Assembly: GCA_963720475.1 (NCBI GenBank)
Contig: OY970394.1
Coordinates: forward strand, 930,001 to 994,000
Origin: G963720475 sp963720475
GTDB taxonomy: Bacteria; Actinomycetota; Thermoleophilia; Solirubrobacterales; Thermoleophilaceae
Direction of reading: 5' to 3'
Length of the DNA stretch: 64,000 nucleotides
Shown here piece by piece: positions 54,214 to 62,662 of this stretch (its first letter is position 1; every line of letters starts with the position of its first letter). Both the position numbers and the translations under genes were made by a program. The notes under the pieces were generated by a model. It made no database searches and was not told the DNA's origin. It saw only the letters and a program-made list of their open reading frames with translations.

Positions 54214-55602
54214 TCAGTCCCGGCCACCCGCGATCGCCCTCACCGCCTTCGCGTGGCGCTCGACGGCGCGCGGAGAAAGAGGACCCCCCGGCAGCTCGAC
54301 GACGAACGCCGTCGAGCTGCGGAAGAGATCGTTCTGCCAGCTCGTGATCGAGCCCGGATTGCGCCCGAGGCGGCGGAACGGCAGTCCGACCAGCTCCGCA
54401 TAACGACGCTCGATCGCCGGATCCCCTCCCGAGTCGTCGACGAGCGCAAGCGCCTGGTGGTACCAGACGGTCAGCGCCGGCTGGATCCGCTCGATCAGCC
54501 GCCGCGCAACGCGCGCCTCCGGCTCCGAGAGTGCTGACGGGCCGGAGTAGTTCTCGCTCCGCGGGCGTCCCTGCTTGCGCCAGGCGTAGGGGAAGTTGCG
54601 GTTGAGGTCGACGCCGTTTGCGTTCTGGCGGGTGCCCGCGCGGTTGCCGTCGGGGTTCAAGTCGTCGACGATCCAAAGCTGGACGCCCTTCGGCAACTTG
54701 CGGTCGGCGAGCAGCCGCCGCACAACAGCGATCCCCGCGGGCTCGTTGCCGTGCGCGGCGCCGACGACGAGGACCTTGCGTGGAGCCGTCTTGCTGCCGA
54801 GCGCGGTCGCCCGGATCGGGCGTCCGTCGACCGAGCGCCCGAGCAGCTCGCGCCTGATCGGCACCACTCCGCGCGCGAGCGGGGAGAGCGCGGGTAGGGC
54901 ACGGCGTGCGCTCGCGGCCGCGGCCCCCGGGAGCGGCTTCGGCAGGTGCGTCAGGCGGTCGCGGTAGTCGCGCATCGTCTTGGGGCTGAAATCGCTGTGG
55001 GTCTGGCCGCGGAACCGTTCCACGCGCTCGCGGTAGTGGGGGCTCGTGAGCGCCTCCGCGTGGCCGATCACGTCGCGCGTGCGGATGTCGTAGCGGTCCT
55101 GGAGCCAGCGCGTGAGCGCCAGCGAGCTGCGCAGCTGGCGCCGGTTGCCGATCACCTCGGCGTCGCTGCGGCCGACGTGCTCGATTCCGACCGACGTGTG
55201 GTTCAGCCCGACCGCGTGGCGGCAGATGGTCGCGCGTGAGACGAGCTGGTAGATCTTGCCGTCGCGATCGATCACGTAGTGCGCGCACGTGTTCGGCAGC
55301 TCATGGAATGTGGGGTCGGGGTGGTTCGGCGCGAAGGTGTTGAAGGTCGCGGCGAACGTGTTCGTCACGGTGAAGTGCTCGACGATCACCTTCGGCTCGC
55401 GCAGGCGATGGTCGTCGATCCCGTAGTGGCGCTTCGCATACCTGCGCGTGTCGGCCTTGCGCTTCTCGCCGAAGGGAATCCGCCGTTGGATGACCGGCGG
55501 TTGCGCCGGGCGCGCGGGTTCGTCCGGCGTCGCCTGGGCGGCGCCGGCTCCGGGCGCGAGCCCGATCAGATAGGCGGCTACGACTGCGCCCGCGTGGACC
55601 AT
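54214..55602 (-). CDS. Secreted N-acetylmuramoyl-L-alanine amidase fused to M14 carboxypeptidase
   Basis: A 462-residue exported two-enzyme fusion. After a signal peptide (AYLIGLAPGAGAAQA), residues ~70-225 are an Amidase_2/PGRP domain: IVEHFTVTNTFAATF (zinc His), CAHYVIDRDGKIYQLV, VGLNHTSVGIEHVG (His, Glu) and GHAEALTSPHYRERVERFRGQTHSD (last ligands). Residues ~245-462 are an M14 zinc carboxypeptidase: VVGAAHGNEPAG (HxxE), LNPDGN, ANGVDLNRNFPY and AFVVELPGG with the catalytic Glu, like murein tripeptide amidase MpaA. Together they would strip and then trim peptidoglycan stem peptides. ATG at 55602 is preceded in frame by a GTG. Confidence 0.88.
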   Translation of the reverse strand: MVHAGAVVAAYLIGLAPGAGAAQATPDEPARPAQPPVIQRRIPFGEKRKADTRRYAKRHYGIDDHRLREPKVIVEHFTVTNTFAATFNTFAPNHPDPTFHELPNTCAHYVIDRDGKIYQLVSRATICRHAVGLNHTSVGIEHVGRSDAEVIGNRRQLRSSLALTRWLQDRYDIRTRDVIGHAEALTSPHYRERVERFRGQTHSDFSPKTMRDYRDRLTHLPKPLPGAAAASARRALPALSPLARGVVPIRRELLGRSVDGRPIRATALGSKTAPRKVLVVGAAHGNEPAGIAVVRRLLADRKLPKGVQLWIVDDLNPDGNRAGTRQNANGVDLNRNFPYAWRKQGRPRSENYSGPSALSEPEARVARRLIERIQPALTVWYHQALALVDDSGGDPAIERRYAELVGLPFRRLGRNPGSITSWQNDLFRSSTAFVVELPGGPLSPRAVERHAKAVRAIAGGRD

Positions 55603-55686
55603 CACTCACAGTGTGATCGGTCTCCACTGCGAGCGCGTCGGGTCGGTTAGATTCCGCGCAGCCCGAGCAACCGAACGAGGAGAGAG

Positions 55687-56076
55687 ATGGACGTCAGCCG
55701 CCTGAAGGCGATTCCGCTGTTTTCGGACGTGCCCGACCCGGAGCTCGGCGAGATCGCGCCGTTCGCCGAAGAGGTGTCGGTCAATGCAGGCAAGGAGCTC
55801 GTTCGAGAGGGCGACTTCTCGTGGCAGTTCATGGCGATCGAGGAGGGTGAGGCGGAGGTGCTCAAGGATGGCCAACACGTCGCCGACCTCGGCCCCGGCG
55901 ACTTCTTCGGTGAGATCGGCCTGCTGGAAAAGGACGTTCGAACCGCGACGGTCACGGCCAAGACGCCGATGCGGCTGATCACGCTCACCGGCTGGGACAT
56001 GAAGCGGCTGGAGAAGGCCGTCCCCGAGGCCGCCGAGACGATTCGCAACGTGCTCGCCGAGCGAAAGGAAGGCTAG
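55687..56076 (+). CDS. Stand-alone cyclic-nucleotide-binding domain protein
   Basis: A 129-residue single cNMP-binding domain: LKAIPLFSDVPDPELGEIAPFAEEV, then REGDFSWQFMAIEEGEAEV, and the phosphate-binding cassette GDFFGEIGLLEKDVRTATVTA. No HTH or enzyme domain is attached, so it would act by protein interaction. AGGAGAG precedes the ATG and TAGATT about 30 nt upstream may be its -10. It converges with the oxidoreductase gene 5 bp away. Confidence 0.85.
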   Translation: MDVSRLKAIPLFSDVPDPELGEIAPFAEEVSVNAGKELVREGDFSWQFMAIEEGEAEVLKDGQHVADLGPGDFFGEIGLLEKDVRTATVTAKTPMRLITLTGWDMKRLEKAVPEAAETIRNVLAERKEG

Positions 56077-56081
56077 GGCCG

Positions 56082-57444
56082 CTAGGCGTCGAGGTCGGCG
56101 AGCGCGTCCATGAACGCCTCGCTGAACGTCGGGAACGGCTGGATCGTGTCGCGCAGCACGTTGAGCGGCACCTCGCCGCGGATCGCAAGCGTCGCCTGCC
56201 CAAGCCATTCGCCGGCCTCGGGCCCGACGGCGTAAGCGCCGACGAGCACCTCGCGCTTGCGGTCGGCGATCAGCGTCAGCAGTCCCGGTAGTTCGTCGTA
56301 GGCGCGCGTGTAGGTGGAGGTGCGCGCGACCGTCGAGAGCTCGGCGGTCCCGGTCGCGACCTCGATCCCCTCCTCCGCGGCCTGGTCCTCGGTCAGCCCT
56401 GCGGAGGCGACCTGCGGATCGCAGAAGGTCACCCGCGGGATCGCGCGGTAGTCGGCGCGCGCGTCCTTGCCGAGCATGTCGGCGGCCGCGACGCGCCCCT
56501 GGTACTTGCCGACGTGGGTGAACAAGCTGATCCCGTTGACGTCACCGATCGCCCAGACACCGTCGGCGACCCGCATCCGCTCGTCCACCTCGACGCCCTG
56601 TGGCCGCGGCTCGACGCCGATCGTCTCGAGCCCGATGCCCCCGACGCGTGCGCGCCGCCCGGTCGCGACGAGCAGCTCGTCGGCGTGGAGTTCGGTCCCG
56701 CCGGAGAGCGTGACCGCGACACCGTCGCCGTGCTTGCTCGCGCGTTCGGCGTGCACGCCGAGGTGGAGCTCGACCCCGTCGCTCTCGAGCACCCCGCCGA
56801 TCGCGTCGGACGCAGCCCGCCCCTCGCGCGCGAGCACGCGGTCGGAGCCTTCGACGAGCGCGACCGATACTCCGAACCGGGCGAACGCCTGCGCGAGCTC
56901 GACCCCGACCGGACCGCCGCCGAGCACGATCAGCCGCTCGGGGAGCTGCTTGACCTGCGTAGCCTCGCGATTCGTCCAGTGCTCGACCGAGTCGATGCCC
57001 TCGATCGGCGGAATGAAGGGATCGGATCCGGTCGCTAGCACGATCCGCTCGCTTTCGAGCTCTCGCTCCCCGACGACGATCTTCCCGGGCCCGTCGAGCC
57101 GCCCGCTGCCGCGCACGAGCTCGATCCCCTCGCCGTCCATCCACGCGACCTGACCGGCGTCGTCGAGGCTCGAGGTCTGGAAGTCGCGCCAGTCGAGCGC
57201 TGCCGCCACGTCGAGCTCTCCGGTCACCGCTTCTCGCGCGCCGGGGGCGGTCCGTGCGCCCGCAACGCGCTTCACCCGGCCGCAACAACGTCTTCGACGG
57301 GATGCACGCCCAGTAGCTGCACTCGCCGCCGACGAGCTCGCGCTCGACGATCGCGGTCTTCAGGTCGCCGGCGGCGAGCTTGCCCGCGCAGTGCTCGCCG
57401 GCCGGCCCGCCGCCGAGGACGATCGCGTCGAAGCGATCAGCCAA
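56082..57444 (-). pseudogene. FAD-dependent NAD(P)-disulfide oxidoreductase, frameshifted after the active-site disulfide
   Basis: Relative of lipoamide dehydrogenase and mercuric reductase. The N-terminal frame from ATG 57444 reads FDAIVLGGGPAGEHCAG (FAD loop) and GGECSYWACIPSKTLLRPGEAR, with the redox Cys pair. It then must switch frame near 57266-57270, in a short CG run, to continue GARTAPGAREAVTGELD and reach IVLGGGPVGVELAQAF (NAD loop), AIGDVNGISLFTHVGKYQG and the dimer interface to 56082. Loss of one CG dinucleotide (or gain of one base) accounts for it. The usual C-terminal HPT(L)SE His is replaced by QPFPTFSEAF, as in several actinobacterial homologues. Confidence 0.8.
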
Positions 57445-57453
57445 GGCGCCGGC

Positions 57454-58110
57454 TCAGCTGTGCTTGACGACGATTCCCTCGAGGATGTGAGCGGCGTGGT
57501 CGCACGCGTCGATGGCCGACTCTAGCCGCTCGTAGATGTCCTTCCAGCGGATGATCGCGATCGGGTCGATCCCGCCGGCGAACAGCGACGCGAGCGCCTC
57601 GCGGGTGAGGCGGTCGCCCTCGTGTTCGAGCCGCTTGATCTCGACGAAGTGGGGGTTCAGCTCGCCGAGCGAATCGAGCCGGGCAAGCGCCGTCGCGACC
57701 TCGCGGCCGGCGTCGCGCAGAACCCCTGTCAAGAGCTGCGCCTGCTCCATCGGGGCCTCGATCTTGTACAGCCCGAGGTAGTCGGCGACCTCCTCGATGA
57801 AGTCGACAATGTCGTCGAGCGCTGCCGCGAGCGCGTGGATGTCCTCGCGGTCGAGCGGGGTCACCGTCGTCTTGTTGAGGCGGTGGATGATGTCGTGCGT
57901 GATGCGGTCGCCGGTCTGCTCGCAGAGCAGCAGCTCGCGTCGCAGGTGGGCATCGTCGGGCCAGTTGCGCATCAGCTTGTGCAGCAGCTCGGCCGAGCGC
58001 TGGATGTTCGCGCCGTCTTCCTCGAAGAGCTCGAAGAAGCGGCGTCCGCCGCGAGTCTGGCCCCCGCGCCCGAGGAGGCTGCGGCTGCGGAGCCGGGTGA
58101 CACTCGCCAC
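57454..58110 (-). CDS. DUF47/PhoU-like phosphate transport accessory protein
   Basis: A 218-residue all-helical protein of the DUF47 family, which usually pairs with PitA-type phosphate transporters. It reads RRFFELFEEDGANIQRSAELLHKLM, CEQTGDRITHDIIHRLNKTTVTPLDREDIHALAAALDD and KRLEHEGDRLTREAL, the two E/D-xx-xD metal-binding repeats shared with PhoU. Here it is encoded downstream of phoU and the pst genes, and no pit gene is present. It starts at GTG. Confidence 0.85.
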   Translation of the reverse strand: MASVTRLRSRSLLGRGGQTRGGRRFFELFEEDGANIQRSAELLHKLMRNWPDDAHLRRELLLCEQTGDRITHDIIHRLNKTTVTPLDREDIHALAAALDDIVDFIEEVADYLGLYKIEAPMEQAQLLTGVLRDAGREVATALARLDSLGELNPHFVEIKRLEHEGDRLTREALASLFAGGIDPIAIIRWKDIYERLESAIDACDHAAHILEGIVVKHS

Positions 58111-58122
58111 GACGCCGGCCTT

Positions 58123-58824
58123 CTAGCCCGCTTTGGGGGCGAGCTCGGGATGCGACGCGTCGGTGAACTCGCGGAACAGCCCCGTGACGACGAACGCCGT
58201 CTGCTCGCCGATGTCCACGGCGTTGTCGCCGATCCGCTCGAGGCAGCGCGCCACGAGGATCATCTGCATCGCCCACTCGCGGGTATCGAGATCGTCGCCG
58301 ATCTCGATCGCAATCCGGAAGCAGTCGCGATTGAGCTTGTTGATCTCCTCGTCCTGGCGGACGAGGTCCTGCGCTAGACCGACGTCGCGGTTCTCGAACG
58401 CCTGCTTGGCCTGGATCACCTGCGAGCGGGCCTGCGCGCCCATCCGCTCGATGTTCGCGAGCATCTGGCTTTCCGTCGGCGGCTCGTGGCCGGCGAGCGG
58501 GATCAGCTTGGCGATGTTCACGCACTGGTCGCCCATCCGCTCGCAGTGCTTGATCACGTGCAGCAGCGCGGCCGCGACGCGCAGGTCGGTCGCCACCGGC
58601 GCTTGCAGCGCCAGCAGCGACAAGAGGCCCTGGTGCACCTCGAGGTAGCGCCCGTCGATGCGATCGTCGTCGGCGATCACGATCGAGGCGAGCTCGACGT
58701 CCTGATGCTGGACGAGCTCCATCGTGCGCTCGAGCATCCCCACAACGAGGTCGAGGCCGCCGAGCGCCTGGCGCTCGAGCCCCTCCATCTCCTCCTGGAA
58801 CTGCTGCCTGGTCGTATCGGGCAT
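58123..58824 (-). CDS. phoU: Phosphate signalling protein PhoU
   Basis: Negative modulator linking the Pst transporter to the phosphate-sensing two-component system. The 233 residues contain the two three-helix PhoU repeats: DDDRIDGRYLEVHQGLLSLLALQAPVATDLR and DEEINKLNRDCFRIAIEIGDD, then CLERIGDNAVDIGEQTAFVVTG, with conserved E-R-x-G-D metal-cluster motifs (CERMGDQC and LERIGDNA). Located directly after pstB in the usual order. Confidence 0.94.
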   Translation of the reverse strand: MPDTTRQQFQEEMEGLERQALGGLDLVVGMLERTMELVQHQDVELASIVIADDDRIDGRYLEVHQGLLSLLALQAPVATDLRVAAALLHVIKHCERMGDQCVNIAKLIPLAGHEPPTESQMLANIERMGAQARSQVIQAKQAFENRDVGLAQDLVRQDEEINKLNRDCFRIAIEIGDDLDTREWAMQMILVARCLERIGDNAVDIGEQTAFVVTGLFREFTDASHPELAPKAG

Positions 58825-58834
58825 GCCGCGCCGC

Positions 58835-59707
58835 CTAGCCGACCTTGCCGGTCACGTAGGCCTCGGTACGCGCGTCCGACGGGTTGGTGAAGATCGTTTC
58901 CGTCTCGTCGTACTCGACGACGCGCCCGGTCCGGTGGCGCTCGTCCTCGTCGAGCTCGACGGTGAAGAACGCCGTCATGTCCGACACGCGCGCCGCCTGC
59001 TGCATGTTGTGCGTGACGATCACGATCGAGTAGCTCTCCTTCAGCTCGAGCATCAGGTCCTCTATCCGGCCGGTCGAGATCGGATCGAGCGCCGAGCACG
59101 GCTCGTCCATCAGGATCACGTCCGGCTCGACGGCGAGGCAGCGAGCGATGCAGAGGCGCTGCTGTTGGCCGCCGGACATCCCGAAGGCGTTGTCCTTGAG
59201 GCGGTCCTTGACCTCGTCCCAGATCGCTCCGCGGCGCAGGGCGCGCTCGACGATCTCGTCCATGCTCCCCTTCATCCCCAGCACGCGGGGGCCGAAGGCG
59301 ATGTTGTCGTAGATGGACTTCGGGAACGGGTTCGGCTTCTGGAAGACCATCCCGATCCGCTTGCGCACCTCGACCGGGTCGACCTCCTTGCCGTACAGGT
59401 CCTGGCCGTGGTAGAGCACGTTGCCCGTGACGGCCGCGGTGGGGATCAGGTCGTTCATCCGGTTGAGGCAGCGGATCAAGGTGCTCTTGCCGCAGCCGGA
59501 TGGGCCGATCAGGGCCGTGACCTCGTTCTTGTAGATCGTGAACTCGACTTCCTCCACGGCCGGGACGCCGGCGTAGCTGACCCCGAGGTCCTGGAGCTCG
59601 AAGATGTGCTCACGCTTCTTCGGCGACTCCTCGCCGCTGTGGTCAAGTACTGCCGTGCGGACCTCGGGCCTGTGTGCGGACTCACGTTCGGTCATCGAAA
59701 TTTCCAC
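58835..59707 (-). CDS. pstB: Phosphate ABC transporter ATPase PstB
   Basis: Energises high-affinity phosphate uptake. The 290 residues have Walker [10 protein letters not shown], the PstB-typical [12 protein letters not shown]-loop [21 protein letters not shown], signature [16 protein letters not shown], Walker [14 protein letters not shown] and the switch His in [13 protein letters not shown]. The GTG at 59707 has GAGGAGG 5 nt upstream; ATG at 59695 is an alternative. Confidence 0.97.
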   Translation of the reverse strand: MEISMTERESAHRPEVRTAVLDHSGEESPKKREHIFELQDLGVSYAGVPAVEEVEFTIYKNEVTALIGPSGCGKSTLIRCLNRMNDLIPTAAVTGNVLYHGQDLYGKEVDPVEVRKRIGMVFQKPNPFPKSIYDNIAFGPRVLGMKGSMDEIVERALRRGAIWDEVKDRLKDNAFGMSGGQQQRLCIARCLAVEPDVILMDEPCSALDPISTGRIEDLMLELKESYSIVIVTHNMQQAARVSDMTAFFTVELDEDERHRTGRVVEYDETETIFTNPSDARTEAYVTGKVG

Positions 59708-59717
59708 CTCAGCCTCC

Positions 59718-60647
59718 TCACCATTTCTGCTCGTAGCGGTTTCGTAGCCAGATAGCGATCGCGTTCATCGAGACCAGGATCACGAGCAGAATCACCATCC
59801 CGGCGGCGGCGAGCGCCTTGAACTCGGGCTGCGGCAGCGAGATCCAGGTGTAGATCTGGATCGGGAGGGCGGTGAAGTCGTCGAAGGGGCCGCCGGGGTT
59901 GAAGGCGGCGAACGCGGCGGCGCCGATGAGGATCAACGGCGCCGTCTCGCCGATCGCGCGCGAGAGCGCGAGGATCACGCCGGTCGCGATTCCGGGCACC
60001 GCCGCCGGCAGGACCTGCTTCCAGATCGTCTGCCACTGGGTCGCGCCGAGTGCCATCGAGCCCTCGCGGATCGACGGCGGGACCGCGCGCAGCGCCTCAC
60101 GGCCGGCGATGATCACGACCGGCAGGACGAGCAGTCCAAGGGTGAGGCCCCCCGCTAAGACCACGTTGCCGAGGGAGAGGGGCCCGCGGACGATGAAGGC
60201 GAGCCCGAGGATCCCGTAGACGACGGAGGGGACCGCCGCGAGGTTCTGGATGTTCACCTCGATCAGGCGGTTCCACCAGCGCTCGCCGTCGGCGTACTCC
60301 TCGAGGTAGATCGCGGTTGCGACGCCCACAGGCACGATGAAGAGCGCGCAGATGGCAATCAGCCACAGCGTCCCAGTGATGGCCGACTGAAGGCCGGCAT
60401 TCGGGGCTTTCGCCTGCTGCGTCGTCGAGAACTCGGTGAACAGCTTCCCGTCGAGCGCGACGCGGCCGCTGTCGCCGACCTCCGAGAGCGCGTCGCGGAA
60501 GATGTCCTGGAAGAGCAGGATCAGGACGCCGATGCTCGCCGCGAGGCAGCCGAACAGCAGCAGGCGGAAGCCGTGCTCGCGCCAGCGCATGCTGCGCCGG
60601 GCACTGCCGAGCTCGCGCAGGGCGAGCGCTGAAGGGTGCGCGCTCAC
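59718..60647 (-). CDS. pstA: Phosphate ABC transporter permease PstA
   Basis: A 309-residue inner-membrane subunit with six predicted helices. The transmembrane core is [37 protein letters not shown] and the coupling loop [34 protein letters not shown], followed by [16 protein letters not shown], all PstA-typical. Its start overlaps the pstC stop by 4 nt. Confidence 0.95.
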   Translation of the reverse strand: MSAHPSALALRELGSARRSMRWREHGFRLLLFGCLAASIGVLILLFQDIFRDALSEVGDSGRVALDGKLFTEFSTTQQAKAPNAGLQSAITGTLWLIAICALFIVPVGVATAIYLEEYADGERWWNRLIEVNIQNLAAVPSVVYGILGLAFIVRGPLSLGNVVLAGGLTLGLLVLPVVIIAGREALRAVPPSIREGSMALGATQWQTIWKQVLPAAVPGIATGVILALSRAIGETAPLILIGAAAFAAFNPGGPFDDFTALPIQIYTWISLPQPEFKALAAAGMVILLVILVSMNAIAIWLRNRYEQKW

Positions 60648-61591
60648 TCGTACACCTGCCGGTACCTGCGCACGAAGCGGATCGAGATCGAGTTGAGGAT
60701 CAGCGTCAGCACGAACAGCGTCGTGCCGACGGCGAATATCGCCTCGTATTGCGGGTCGCCGACGGAGACGTCGCCCTTCGCCGTGTTGGCGATGTAGGTC
60801 GTCATCGTCTCGGCCGAGTGCGCGGGATCGAGGCCGAGGTAGGGAACGAGGCCGGCGGCGATCAACACGATCATCGTCTCGCCGATCGCTCGCGAGGCGC
60901 CGAGCACGATCGAGGCGACGATCCCCGACAGCGCCGCAGGAAAGACGACCCGAAGCGAGACCTGGAGCTTTGACGCCCCAAGGCCATATGCGCCCTCACG
61001 CAGCGCGGCCGGTACCGACGACATCGCGTCCTCCGAGATCGACGCGATCGTCGGCAGGACCATGAACGCCATGATGATTCCGGCGGACAGGGCGTTGAAC
61101 GGCTGCGTCTCGAGGCCGAGCAGGTCCTGCAGGATCACCGGCGTGAAGTAGGTCAGCGCGAAGTAGCCGAAAACGATCGTCGGGATGCCGGCGAGCACCT
61201 CGAGGATCGGCTTGATCACCTTGCGCGTCCGCGGGCGGGCGTACTCGGAGAGGTAGATCGCCGAGCCGAGCCCGAGCGGGATAGCGACCACGATCGCGAT
61301 CCCGGTGACCAGCAGCGTGCCGCTCACGAGCGGGAGAACGCCGTAGCCGGGGTCGCTGCGGTCCTGCGGCGACCAGTCGGTTCCGAAGAGGAAGTCGGTC
61401 ACGCCCGCGTGACCGAGGAACGAGATCGTTTCGACTAGCAGCGACGCGACGATCCCGACAGTGGTGAGGACGCTGATCAGGGCCGCCAGAAAGAGGACGG
61501 CCCTGATCACGGCCTCGCCTCGGCGCCTGCGCCGGACGCCCAGTGGGTTGCCCCCCATGGGCGCGCGCGGCGCTGACGCTGAGGCACTCAT
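60644..61591 (-). CDS. pstC: Phosphate ABC transporter permease PstC
   Basis: A 315-residue membrane subunit partnering PstA. It has a basic cytoplasmic N-terminus (RRRRRGEAVIRAVL-like), then LFGTDWSPQDRSDPGYGVLPLVSGTLLV, the PstC hallmark. Further motifs are GLGSAIYLSEYARPRTRK, IPTIVFGYFALTYF and the coupling loop VPAALREGAYGLGASKLQVSLRVVFPAAL, then SRAIGETMIVLIAAG. It starts 6 bp after pstS. Confidence 0.95.
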   Translation of the reverse strand: MSASASAPRAPMGGNPLGVRRRRRGEAVIRAVLFLAALISVLTTVGIVASLLVETISFLGHAGVTDFLFGTDWSPQDRSDPGYGVLPLVSGTLLVTGIAIVVAIPLGLGSAIYLSEYARPRTRKVIKPILEVLAGIPTIVFGYFALTYFTPVILQDLLGLETQPFNALSAGIIMAFMVLPTIASISEDAMSSVPAALREGAYGLGASKLQVSLRVVFPAALSGIVASIVLGASRAIGETMIVLIAAGLVPYLGLDPAHSAETMTTYIANTAKGDVSVGDPQYEAIFAVGTTLFVLTLILNSISIRFVRRYRQVYE

Positions 61592-61597
61592 TCCTGG

Positions 61598-62503
61598 CTA
61601 GTCCCCAATGGCCGCCTTGGCCTTCGCCAGCTGCTCAGGGGTGTCGGGAACGATCTGAGCCGCGTTGGCGATCGCCTCGTCGTTCTCGAGCACGTAGTCC
61701 ATGAACTTCTTGACCGTGTCGTTGTCCGACAGCGACTTGTCGCTGACGTACATGTACAGAGGTCGGGAGAGCAGGTCGTACTCGCTCGACTGGATCTTCG
61801 CAGCGTCGGGCTTGACGCAGCCCTTGCCGTTGTCGACCCCGACGAGGTTCAGCTTGTCCTTGTTCTGCTCGTAGTAGGAGAAGCCGAAGTACCCGAGGCC
61901 GTTCTTGTCGCCCGAGACGCCTTCCACCAGCACGTTGTCGTCCTCCGACGGCTGGTAGCTCTTCGTCGAGGCGCCCTCCTCACCGTTGACCTGCTCGGTG
62001 AAGAAGTCGAACGTGCCCGAGTCGGTGCCGGGACCGTAGAGGCTGACCTCCGCGTCCGGACCGCCGACGTCTTGGTAGTTCTTCGCCTTCGCATCCTTGC
62101 CCCAGAGCTCCGACAGCTGCTCCCTGGTCAGGCAGTCGATCTTGAGGTCCTTGTTCGTGACGACAGCGATGCCGTCGTTGGCGACCTGGGCCTCCTTGTA
62201 GGTGATGCCTTCCTTCTCACAGGCTGCCTTCTCGTCGTTCTCGATCGGACGCGAGGCGTCGGAGATGTCCGTCTCCCCAGCGCAGAACTTCTCGAAGCCG
62301 CCACCGGTGCCCGCCTGGGCGACGGTGATCTTGGCGTCCGAGTCTTCTCCCTTGAATTCCTCCGCCGCCGCCTGGGCGAACGGGAACACCGTGCTCGAGC
62401 CGTCGATGGCGACACTCTTCTCGTCATCGCCGCTGCCACAGGCAGCGAGCCCCAGCATGAGCGCGCCCGCGACGGGCGCAACGAGCCACATGCGTGACTT
62501 CAT
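61598..62503 (-). CDS. pstS: Phosphate-binding lipoprotein PstS
   Basis: A 301-residue membrane-anchored solute-binding protein (lipobox GLAACG). Phosphate-contact motifs are IDGSSTVFPFAQAAAEEF, AGTGGGFEKFCAGETDISDASRPI and YGPGTDSGTFDFFTEQV. The start at ATG 62503 follows AAGGAGA; a longer open frame upstream lacks family sequence. It is transcribed from the intergenic region holding the phased Pho-box array, so it should be induced by phosphate starvation. Confidence 0.95.
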   Translation of the reverse strand: MKSRMWLVAPVAGALMLGLAACGSGDDEKSVAIDGSSTVFPFAQAAAEEFKGEDSDAKITVAQAGTGGGFEKFCAGETDISDASRPIENDEKAACEKEGITYKEAQVANDGIAVVTNKDLKIDCLTREQLSELWGKDAKAKNYQDVGGPDAEVSLYGPGTDSGTFDFFTEQVNGEEGASTKSYQPSEDDNVLVEGVSGDKNGLGYFGFSYYEQNKDKLNLVGVDNGKGCVKPDAAKIQSSEYDLLSRPLYMYVSDKSLSDNDTVKKFMDYVLENDEAIANAAQIVPDTPEQLAKAKAAIGD

Positions 62504-62568
62504 CAGCGAGTTCTCCTTCGTTTGGTTCCCAATATGCTCAGCGAGGCTTCCAGCCACCTTCGTACAGC

Positions 62569-62612
62569 CTGTTACGGCCCTGTGGTGGGGATGTGAAAAA
62601 GCTGTGAAACCC
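62569..62612. promoter_or_regulatory. Phased Pho-box array: four 11-bp repeats
   Basis: Four heptamers start at 62569, 62580, 62591 and 62602: CTGTTAC, CTGTGGT, ATGTGAA and CTGTGAA, each followed by a 4-bp spacer. The strict 11-bp period and 7+4 layout match PhoB boxes (CTGTCAT-N4 repeats). Read on the minus strand the same units give TTCACAG-like heptamers, close to the GTTCACC units of actinobacterial PhoP boxes. A weaker fifth unit, CTTCGTA, may start at 62558. The array lies between pstS and the PhoB-like regulator and could serve both. Confidence 0.75.
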
Positions 62613-62648
62613 GGTGGGGATCAGCGATCGCGCCGCCGCGCGGCCAGG

Positions 62649-62654
62649 TAGAAT
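62649..62654 (+). promoter_or_regulatory. Putative -10 box TAGAAT of the PhoB-like regulator gene, leaderless
   Basis: TAGAAT is 8 nt before the ATG at 62663 and 40 bp after the last Pho-box heptamer. No Shine-Dalgarno is present. Confidence 0.5.
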
Positions 62655-62662
62655 CCCCACGG

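Noticed and set aside
55601..55617. CRP-like dyad ATCAC...GTGAT near a cNMP-binding gene
   Set aside because: The inner TCACA-G-TGTGA is reversed relative to the CRP consensus with the wrong spacing, and the neighbouring cNMP protein has no DNA-binding domain.
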